Source: Kineothrix alysoides (GTDB taxonomy: Bacteria > Bacillota > Clostridia > Lachnospirales > Lachnospiraceae). From it: a stretch of 64,000 nucleotides of DNA. Below are positions 36,291-48,200 of the stretch, in pieces. The notes below the pieces were generated by a model. That model did no database searches. It saw only the letters and a program-made list of their open reading frames with translations, and had not been told where the DNA came from. A program made the translations under genes and the position numbers. The stretch covers positions 2,232,001-2,296,000 of the forward strand of contig NZ_JPNB01000001.1 in the NCBI RefSeq assembly GCF_000732725.1. Reading direction: 5' to 3'. How positions within the stretch are numbered: position 1 is the first letter of the stretch; each line of letters begins with the position of its first letter.

Positions 36291-39200
36291 TTATAAAGCA
36301 ACCATAAAATCATTCAGCAAATCTTCCATTTCTTCTCCGTCTGCCAGCGCTATATCCCCATATATGATTTGATGATCATTTATTAACTGTTCCATGACTC
36401 TTGTCAGATATCCTTTTATTGAATCGAGTAAATTCATATCACAGGTATTCCCATTATAGATAATATTAAATTCGTATCCATCCTCTTTTGGCTCAACAAT
36501 AAATGTTAAATTAAATATGGTTTGTTCAAATTCAGTTACTTTATTAAGCACAAACCCCAGCTTGTCCTTATCTGAGAGACGATTTCGATAATTATTATAA
36601 TTCGCATAATTTTCAAAGCTGAACATATTATCAAATAATTCGCCTTTTATCATACATAAGGATTGTATCTGTGCTAACGAAAGATAAGAATACTGATTAT
36701 GTTTTTCCATATCATCCTGAATGGTTTTGGCTATTTCAACCAGCGAGGCCTCATACGGCAGCCGTATTCTAAGCGGCAAAGTATTGATAAATAATCCGAC
36801 CACACTTTCTACATTCATTATTTCCGGGCTTCTGCCGGATACAACAACGCCATAAACAACTTCCTCTTTTCCGGAATATTTTCCGAGTATTATTCCCCAT
36901 AGTGCCTGAAATAAGGCAGCCATGGTAATTCTCGAATCACCCGCAATTTTTTTCAGCATCTCAATGCAGGAATTATCAACGGCAAATCTATATTCCTCCC
37001 GTTTAAAGTCTTTTACCTCTGCCGCCAAAGGATCTTTGGTTTGACTCCCCCCATGATAACCCTGTAAATAATTTTTCCAATACTTTAAAGCAGCCTGTTC
37101 ATTTCTGCTCTTAATCCATTCCGCGTATACCGAATAGGAGGGGGCTGCCGGAAGCAATACAGTCTCCCCTTTCAGCATTCCCGTATAGATATTTACCAGT
37201 TCTTCCAATATGAGATCAATACACCATCCGTCCATCAATATATGATGGAAGCTCCAGACAAGATAATTCATATTATTTCGAGCTTTGAGCAGAAACATCC
37301 GCATTGGTACTTCCTCGTCAATCGAAAAACCGTTCGCAATATCGGATTTGCAAAAATCAAGAAGGTAACTCTTCAGATCATCTTTACTTCCGGTAATATC
37401 CAAACCTTGAATTTTAAAACGGTATTCTTTTAATACAATTTGCTGCGGTTGGCTGCAATCCTCATAGTTATAGCAGGATCTTAAGGCATCGTGGCGGTCT
37501 ATGATCATCTGAAAGCTCTTTTCCAGCAACTCCGTCCTGACTTGTCCTTCCAGTTCAAGCATCACCTGCTCGAAGTAAATACTCGAACCGGGATTCATGC
37601 GCTGATCAAATATCATTCCCTTTTGCATCGGGGGAAGCTCATTAATTTGTTCTATATTATTCTCGTATTTATTAAGCAGCCGTTGAAGTTCTTCTATACT
37701 GATCACTTTGTTTTTATAGTCGGAAGGTGTGTTTATGGTTTTCTTTTGCTTTTTACAGTGCTGTACTATTCCATCCAATTCTCCCGAAAATGCTAATGCA
37801 AGAAATTGAATAATTTCGTCCTTGATAACCGCACCATTATACGTAATGCTTACCTTCAATACGTCGTCTTGTACAATTGCATCAAAGCTTATAAGGTGAT
37901 GTCTCTCTTGCTTTTCAGAACAGGTTTTTCCGTAATTAAATTCAACCACTCGTATCTGATCAGTATCCTTCCCCTTACTGATATGTCCTAAAAAGTTAAA
38001 TACGATGTCAGGCTTCGTTCCCTTCAGTTTTACAGCTTTGTCCGAATATTGAAGCAGACCGTACCCAATACCGTTCTTTGGCACTTTTCTGAACCTTTCT
38101 TTGATATTGATGATCGCGTCCTTTATATTTTCCACTTCATTGCTGTACACACCAAAAGGATATTGTGAAGTAAACCAGCCTATGGTCCTTACAACATTAA
38201 TATCAGAACTGATCTCTTCTCTGCCGTGGCTTTCAACATCTATCAAATAATCATTTTTACCAAATGTCTTTGTTAATGCCCTGGCAAAAGCCGCAAATAA
38301 AATTTCCTGCGTGTTCGTTCCATATATCTTATTTATTTTATATAAGACATCTCCGGTTTTCTCTTTCCCTATTTCCGTTTCATATTTTGTTTCATCTTTT
38401 ATTGAACCATATTCCGCCTCTCCTACTGTCAGCGATTTATATTTATGGCTCACAGTCTGTTCCCAATACTTCTTTTCCTGCAATACCTGATAGGATCCCG
38501 CATATTTTTTTAATGCCTTGGCCCACGACTTAAAAGACGTTGTTTTCTGAGGAAATTTATATTCCTTTTCACAGACAGCGGCATCATAAGCTTCCGCAAG
38601 ATCCTCCAGCAGAATGCGCCAGGATACACCATCGATGACCAGATGATGAATCGCTATGAAAAGGTAGTCTGTATCTTTGCTATGATATAGTTTCGCTTTG
38701 ACCATCTGCCCGCTCTTTAATTGAAACGACCGCTGAAGATTGTTTGAGTCATCACAGATATATTGCAGACAATCCGCTTCTTGCGTAATATCCTCATATG
38801 CAAGTACTTCCTGCCTTTCATTAAAGCCTTCCATATTCTGCAATAGCCCATTTTTCCCTATTTCAAAAGATGTCCGCAGCGCATCATGATGCTCTATCAA
38901 TTCACGCATCACCTTTTCCAAACACTCTGCCTGAAAGCCATGTTTATTTTCCAGCAAGACCGTTTGATTAAAATGCTCTCTGTCTATTGTTATGTTCTCT
39001 ACAAACCACTTTTGGATCGGAGTACAATCAACCTCACCCGTAACAATCTGCTGAGAGGAATATACTTCTATACTCTTCATACATAATGCCATTTCACGTA
39101 CCGTCTGTTTATGCATAATATCACTGATCGCTATTTCTATCCCCTGCTGTCTGCACAATGCTACTATCTGAATAGCTTTGATAGAATCCCCGCCAATCTC

Positions 39201-42200
39201 AAAAAAGTTTTGGTCTGCAAACACCTTATCAATACCTAATACCCGCTCCCATATCCCGCACAAAAAGACTTCATTCTCTGTTTCAGGCTGTATACCTGCC
39301 GGACTATCACTAAATTGAGTCCTGTATTCCAACAGAATTTTCCTATCTGCTTTTCCAACCGATGTATACGGTATCTGCTTGATCTGCAACATGTAAGCAG
39401 GAACCATGTAATCAGGAAGAAGCTGCCTGAGATATTGCTTCACTTCCTCCGGCCTCATCTCACAGTCTGCCGTATAATAAGCATACAGATCAAAATTATT
39501 CTGTTTGTTTAACTCCGCTAGAACTACACAATTGCTTATTTTTTCATGTTCCAATATTCGGTTTTCAACTTCCCCCAGCTCTACTCTATAGCCTCTTATT
39601 TTTATTTGAGAATCATTTCTTCCAATAAAATCAATTGCTCCGTCTTTTGTCCATTTTCCCATGTCACCTGTTTTATAAAGCCTGTCTCCGGCTACGTATG
39701 GATTAGATACAAAACTTATATTCGTTTTTTCTTCATCTTTCAGATAGCCTTCCGTTAACCGGTCACCCCCAATATATATTTCACCTTCCGTCTCTATCGG
39801 CCGTAAATTCATATGCCTGTCCAAGATATATATACTGCTTCCGCAGACGGCCTTTCCTATCGTTATATTTTCAGTCTCACGTAAATTACGTTTTATCGTT
39901 GTAACCACTGTGTTTTCAGTAGGTCCATATTCATTGACAAGTTCTATGGCCGGATTAAGTGCTTTACAGTCTCCGACTAATTTCCTTGTCACCCTCTCTC
40001 CTGCCAGAGTGACATATTTTAACGATTCCAGTTCCTCCTTACGGGCAAGTGATAACAACGCACTAAATAATGTAGGTACCGCTATGAAATGTGTAACCTT
40101 TTCAGTTTGAACAGCATGTAAGATGCTCAGCGGATCCTTCATGTGCTCCTGATCCAGCAGTATTAATCTGGAACCGCATATGATTGGAGTTAATGCGCTT
40201 GTCAGAAATCCGTCAAATGCATAGCTGAATAATTGGAGGATACTGTCTTCCTTATTGAAACCATATTCCTGTTTTCGCCAACTGATTGTCTTGCCGATAC
40301 TTTGATGCGTGATTTGTACACCCTTCGGAGTTCCTGTCGTACCGGAAGTAAATATTGTGTATGCAATACTGCTGCCGTCAATAAGATCTTCCAGATTGCT
40401 TCCATCCTCTACCTGCTCCAACCCGCTTATATCGATTATTTCACAAGCACATATCTCACTCAACTGATGGAGCTTTTTATTCACATGTTCCATTTCATGT
40501 GTTAAAATAAATTTCGTATCCGTTATACCCATCATGTATTTTATACGGTCTGCCGGAAGTTCCGGATATAGCGGCAAGTATGCAGCGCCCGCCTTAAATA
40601 CTGCCAATAAGGCAATTATCAATTCTAATGAGCTTTCAAAAAAAATACCCACCGACGTACCTTCTCCAATACCTTTTTGACGCAATATCCTGGCGAGCTT
40701 ATTCGACTTTTCATTTAGCTCCTGATAATTCAAATTTTCTTCTCTCGCTCTGCTGCCTTCATAATTCTTTATATAAGTAACAGCCGTCTCTAACGGAGTA
40801 TCTTCAGCCTGTTTCTCAAATAGTGTTTTGATTACGTCATTTTTCTGCTCGGGTGCCTTTATACATAAGGTATTTAAAATTTTATGCTCCTCTTCTTTTG
40901 TCAGCATGCTTATTTCCATTACCCGTCTGTTTTTATCGGCGGCTAAGTTTGTTAATGTTTCAATATATCTGTCCGTAAAAATACGTATATCTTTTTCACA
41001 ATATAAATTTTTATCATAATCGATGATAAACTTGAGCTTTCCGTTATCCGTCATATAGTTAAATGCAATGTCGAAATCAACCTCTTTAGCCTTTGTTTCA
41101 AAGACTTCATATTGCACCCCATATATGCTGATAATATCTTCCAAATTACTTTGCATGGAAAACAGATAATTGGTAAGCGGGTTTTTAATTCCATCTCTTT
41201 CAAGATGCAGTTCATTAATTAAAGCATCCGCCGGATAATCCTGATTATTCATTGCGCCAATTACTTTTTGCTTTACATTATCCAGAAAATCGCATACCAT
41301 CTGTTCTCCATCTACCTCATTTCTTATATATAAGGTATTCACAAACATTCCAATCAGATTTTCCGTTTCCGAAGTACATCTGCTGTCACAAGGTACTGCT
41401 GTTATAATTTCATTTGTGTTTCCGTATCTGGAAAGCAGAATCTGGTACGCCGCAAACATTACCATGAATTCGGAACATTCCTGCATTTTTGCAAACTTTT
41501 TAACTTCGTCGGACAGCCCTTCCTTTGCATATGCAATAACGGTATTACTATTATCGATATCTCCTTTTTCACCATCTGAATTTCTAAAGGGTAATATTAA
41601 TTTTGTAATTTCCATGCAATATTCGTTCATCCAATAACTTTTTTGCCGGTTATATTGTTCCGTCAACATCATCCGGTTTGCGTGGACCGCAAAATCCTTA
41701 TATGTAATTGGCAGCGGTTCCATCCGTTTTCCTTGATATCTTTGGATTAATTCATTCAAAAAGATCATTGAAGAAGTACCGTCTGCGACGATATGGTGCA
41801 TGATACAGGCTAAAATCATCCGTTCATCAGGCAGACTGATCATCAATACACGCATCAAATATCCCTTTTCAAGATCAAAGGGCAAATTATAATAATCGAT
41901 ACATTTTTCCGCTTCTTCCAATGAATCCGCCCTCAAATCATAAACTTCAACATCTCTCTTTTCATTGACTTTTTGATAAACATCTTGCCCTGTCATATAA
42001 AAAGAGGATTGTAAAATATCATGTCTATCGGCGATTTTATTTATGCATTCGCTTAATCTTATTTTATCTGTCCCTTCATTTATCAAGATCGCGCCGCAAA
42101 TATTGTTTTTGGTAGATTGGGGATCGAGCATAGAGCTTATAAATATTTCTTTTTGACCGGAAGTAACCGGATAATATTCTCTGTATGGGGTTCTTTCTAT

Positions 42201-45200
42201 TTTCACCGTATTTCCGGCATCTCCAATGCTATCCAGATATTTGCCCAGGGATTGAATGGTACGGCATCGGAATAGTTCCTGCCAGTCCGGTAATATTTCA
42301 AACTGCTCCGCTACCTTTCCCCGAAGCAGAGACAATTTTAATGAGTTGCCCCCAATAGTAAAGAAATCTTCCGTTATGCTGCGGACACTCTTCCCCAGAA
42401 TATCCTTCCATATATTCCATAATATTTTTTCTGTCTGACTTTGCGGCAATATAATGCTTCCCGCAACTCTTTCATTTAACAATTTTTCAGTTCTATCCAG
42501 CCGAAAATCCCGCTCAATCAAAAAGCCGTCTAATCCTTCTGCTACATCTTCCATCATTTCCCGGAAGCAGCTTATCCACTCTTCAATCAGTCCGCCATCG
42601 AACATCTGCGGATTATATTTGAATTGAATATCCAATTCAGAGTTGATTTGCATAATATTAACAAATATACTATTACTACTTATTTTAGGGAGCTGCGTTC
42701 CGATTTCCGTCTTGCACTTATCAAACAATGGTACGAATACTTTATCCAAGTTAAATACAATATCAATATCAGGAACTTTACTGATATCTAATCCTTCGAC
42801 CAAATTTGATAATGAATATTTCTGATATCTGTTAATCTCTAAAAATGCATTTTTTACCCTTTGCATATGTTCTGAAAATGTGACTTGTTCTTCGACATTA
42901 ATGCATAAAGGTAAAATGCTGTCGCACATTCCAATCAGTGAATAGCCTTCACAGCAGCTTTGGTCGGCAAAAGGTATTCCTACGATTACCGTTCCTCTCG
43001 CTGTAAGCCTGTGAAGATACCATACAAATATCGAAAGCAGCATTGTAAACAAAGTATTTCCATTCTTTTTGGCCAGTTGGTCGAGCTGATTGGCTGCTCC
43101 CTCATTTATTTTAAATGAATAAATAGCTTCAGGGGCGATTCTATCCCCATTCATCTGGATAGAACGCGGGAGTATCGCTCTTTCTTGTATCGAACTGAAT
43201 TTATCTCTCCAGAACAATACCGCCTCTTCTTTTTCCGGTAAATACAGCACCTTTCTTTTCCACTCCAGGTATTCAACAAACTGCATGGAATCCCCAGCCT
43301 TCTGTTTGAAATCATTTGCAAAGGCTGTATAAGCTTCGGCCAGCTCATTGATAAATACGTTCATTGACCATCCGTCAATCATAATATGATGACAAACAAA
43401 TAATAGCTTAAACTTTTCAACTCCGGTTTTTACTATGGCCAGCCTGTATAATGGAGCCTTATCCAATTCAAACGGTCTGCTTACTTCGTCCGATAAATAA
43501 GAGTCCAGCCGGGGGCCTTCCTCCATTTCAATATAATCCGGAACAACACACGCTTTACTTTGATAAATCAGCCGCCCTTTTTCTATATCCACTGCCATAC
43601 TTAATGCGTCATGCTGTTTGTGCACTGTACTGATTGCTTTTTCAAGAGCTTCCTTGACCAAGTTTCCCGATAGGTTCAATACAACAGATTCATTGCAGCA
43701 CAGCGAGACATCGCATGACATAGAAATGCCATCTGAAATTTCTCTCTGCGCATCAGTAAGGGGATACTCACTAACTATAGTTTTTTTTTTCGAAGATTCT
43801 AAAAAGCCGTTTTCTCTCAGTTCATAAATTGCTTCATAAATTGCATCTTCAATATTTTCAATATCCTGCTCCGTATGTGCCGACGAAAAGAAGCAGTTGC
43901 GTCCTTCCCAAATATACACTCCCTTACTTACAAGAACATAATAGAAGAGTTCCAAGTCCCCATTTAACACGAACCTGAATAAAGATCCAAAACAGACCAT
44001 GTGAATCGGAACACCTTCGTTTGCAAAAAAATCATTCATTTTATTTACAAACTTTTCTGTTTTTTGGTTAATTCCATTTTGTATATTCTCTTCCGCTAAT
44101 TTTGTCAATACTGCATCTGCAGCTGCCATAGCCATCGGGTGATGGCAGAAGGTACCTGCAACAAAGGTTCTTATTTCCTCATTAGGCGGACAGGAATGAT
44201 CGCCAAAGCTCCAATAGCCTCCATCAATACTGTCCATAAATTTTGACTTTCCGGCTACCACTCCAATGGGCATACCTCCACCTATTATTTTTCCATAGGT
44301 CGCAAGATCTGCTGTTACACCATACCATTCCTGCGCACCGCCATTACATATTCTGAAGCCTGTGATAACCTCATCAAAAATAAGCGCGCATTTACCTTCT
44401 TCTGTTATTTCGCGTAACTTTTTTATAAACTCAACAGGTCTGAAATCCGGTCGCCTGCTCTGGACCGGCTCCACCATGACAGCAGCTATCTCTTCCATAT
44501 GATTCTTAATGAAAGTCAAGCTTTCTTCGGTACCATAGTTTAATACATAAATGTCATTTACCATATTGTTCAATATTCCCGGCGCCATAGTCATAGTATC
44601 CGTTTCATCCATACCTTGAACACCTAGCACACCATCAAACGTACCATGGTAGGAGCCGGCAAAAATAACCGCCTTATCTCGTCTGGTTACCGCTCTGGCA
44701 ATTCTTAAAGCCACCATATCCGCTTCCGTTCCGGAATTATAAAATGCTACTCGTTCCACACCCGTCATCGTACAGATTTTTTCTGCTACTCTACCTGCAA
44801 GATGCGACATCGGTCCTAATGAAAAGCCTTCCTTCAGCTGTTTCTCCAATGCGTCCGTAACAAACTCCGGATTATGTCCAAACAAATTAACCCCGAATCC
44901 CATTGTTAAATCTATATATTCATTTCCGTCAACATCCCATATTTTTGACCCTTTGGCCCGGGGAGAAACTAATTGATAAACCATTTCCTTGAATATAGGT
45001 CTAAAGCCTGCAACATTTCTATTGTTTGCATAAACTTTTCTATAATTCTGGATATCATTCTTACTTCCGGCGGTTTTCGTACAATATTTTTCGATCAAAC
45101 GCTGAATATACGCTTCTTGTCTATCCGTCATATCCTCGTGCACGGCAAAATTTAATCTTTGATAAGGCCTGTACTGAACAACCTTGCCGCTCTTTTTTGG

Positions 45201-48200
45201 CAGGGCCATATTTTTAGCCTTCGGAGAAATATTATTTTCCTTATCTATTGCCTTTGAAACATCGCCAACGGTATTATCGTTGTAAAATTCCGCATTGTTC
45301 AATAAGGATAATTGCATTCTCATAATGTCTAACTGCTTATCAATAATCGTTTTAGCGTTCCCGTCGGCCATGATATTGCTATACGTCCGGCCTGTTGTAT
45401 CCTTTTGCTTTATCTCATTTAAACTATTCGCGCTATAGTCATTATTATCTTTTAAGCTTTCTTCCTTCTCACCTTCGTCAATGCTGTTGCTCTGCAAATA
45501 TTCCGCAAGCTTTGCAACGGATGACAATCCGTTAAATAAGTCATTCACAGGTATATCGATCTTATAAATATTTCTGACGGAATTCTTAATCTGCATCAGT
45601 CCCATCGAATCGATACCCATGCTGATAAACTGTTCATTGATATCAACATCCTGTTCCTTTAATCCGGAAACACTGCATACCATGCTAACAATTCTGCCCT
45701 TAACAGAACTAAAATTACCATCTCTTTTCTGAACTTCGTCCGACATTTCCATACCTCTATCTTCAATAATGTCAATCCAGCATCTGTGTTTTTCAAAACA
45801 ATATGTGGGAATGCTTATTTTTGAATATACTTCTCCGCTGTAAACCTTGCCCCAGCTTATCGGAGCTCCCTGCACATAATAACGGGCAAGCTTTGTATAA
45901 GATTTTTCATCCGCTTCATTATTCTCAAGCGTAACATTTAACTGTTCCGCTTCCTGTGCCAGTCTCGCCCTTTCATCACGGGTGATTTCATAATCTCTAG
46001 TCTTAATACCATCATTATTGATCACCTTATGTATACCGTAATAAATCAGTTCGTTTTCTTCACTCTTTCTTTTTTCCAAAAACTTACCCAGTTTATTCAA
46101 TAGTTCTTCATTGTCATGTACTACGATAGCAAGACGATATTCAAAATGCTTTCTTCTGCTGGTGGACATATAGCATATATTCTCAATTTTTTCTGCTGCA
46201 CCCTCTTCCTGCAGGTAATAAGTATATTCTTTTGCAAGATTGATAAGCGCCTTTTCCGTTTTTGCAGAAATGGTAAAAATATTGCATTTTCGTTTTATGC
46301 CGAGATCTCTTTTTTCATGGCCTTCGAGTACGACATGACAATTTGTACCGCTAAATCCAAACGAGCTGATTCCACATTTGAAATCTTTACCTTTTTCGGA
46401 ACAAGATTGTAATTTATCCGCAATATAAACAGGAGAACCGCTTATCTTGATTCTCTCATTAATTTTTTTAAAATGAACTAACGGTGGTATCATTCCATAT
46501 CGTTCCATTAATACAACCTTAATCAAACTTGCGATACCTGCCGCTTCAAAAAGATGACCTATATTTGATTTTACGGAACCGACCGCACAGAATTCTTTCT
46601 TGTCCGTATATCGTCCCAATGCCCTGCTTATACCTTCAATTTCAATCGGATCTCCCAGCTTCGTCCCCGTACCATGTGCTTCAATATAATTTAACGCGGC
46701 CGGATCTATTTTGGCATCTTTCCATGCGTTACATAACAGTTCCGTTTGGGAAAGGCTATTCGGGGCCGTTATCCCGGCTGTTTTTCCGTCTTGATTGACT
46801 GCACTCCCTTTAATTACCGCATAGATATTGTCATGATCTTTTTGGGCCTGCTCCAAAGATTTCAGAATGACAACGCCAACGCCTTCTCCGCAGCCGGTTC
46901 CATCCGAACTGTCATCAAAAGCTTTTGCTCTGCAATCGGATGCTTCAATTCCTATTTTAGTTTTGACCGGAAGCAGATTTACTCTTACTCCACCTGCTGC
47001 AGCCATATCGCATTCACCGTTTTGTATCGCCTTGCATGCAATGTGCACGGCCGTCAAGGAAGAAGAACATGCCGTATCAATGGTAACGGAAGGCCCTTTT
47101 AAATCGAGAGCGTATGAAACTCTTCCCGATATCATAGAATACAAATTTCCTACCGCATAATCCGAATGATTATCTCTTATAGAAAGCGAAACCAGCCGTT
47201 CATAGTCAAATATGGATTTTGATGCTCCGACATACACTCCAATTTTATTATCTACACCCTCATCCGTGATATAACCCGAATCCTCCAGTGCCTTATATGC
47301 ACTTTGAAGAAACAGCCGCTGACAGGGATTTAATAATTCCGCTTCCTTTGGCATAATTTTAAAGAAAGAGTAGTCAAACCCTGCGATTTCATCCAGGTAA
47401 CCTCCTTCTACCAGCTCTTTTTCCGTAAAATCTTTTGCTATAGCATGGATATAATTCTTAACGTCGTTCCTGCGTCCTTCCGGATATTCCCCAATACAGT
47501 CAATTCCGGCTTTCAGGTTCATCCAATATTCTTTTGCGTTGCCGGCACCGGGAAATCTGCAATCTAAACCAATTATTGCTATATCTTGTTTATTTTTGTC
47601 TTCCTTATCCTCCTCCGACGCTGTTTCCTTCCTTACCCCTGCCAAATCATGAAGATAGCGTGCAAGCTGCTGGACTGTAGAATAAGAAAAAATATCTGAT
47701 ACCGTAACTGTTGCGTTAAATTTCTCCTTGATCACTTCAGCAATCTTAATCAATTGCAATGACGAAAATCCTGCCGCAAAAAAACTGTCTTCCACATCTA
47801 ATGCAACGCTATCATCAATCTGGCTGAATATTTTCAGCAGTTCATTTTCGATTGGTGTAACATCATTATCTGCCTGTATTGCCTTTTCCTGTCGTTGCGT
47901 ATCATAAAATTTAAATTCATTGTTTTCAAAACGTTTCTTCAATTCATTTCGCTTAATTTTTCCCGAATCAGTCTTGGGGATAGCCTCTATCTGTGTTATA
48001 AAATCGACCTTCCAAATACCATGGGAATTTAAGGTAACTTTAATCTCATCCGCCAATTTCATAAATTCGTTATCTTCCATCGCATCTTCAATAAAGACAG
48101 CAATACTGTCTTCTTTTGTATTTCTATTGTATACCCCACTGGCAGCAACCTTACCCGGTTTAACTCCCTCTACCCGCTCACAAAGCCGTTCAATGTCATT

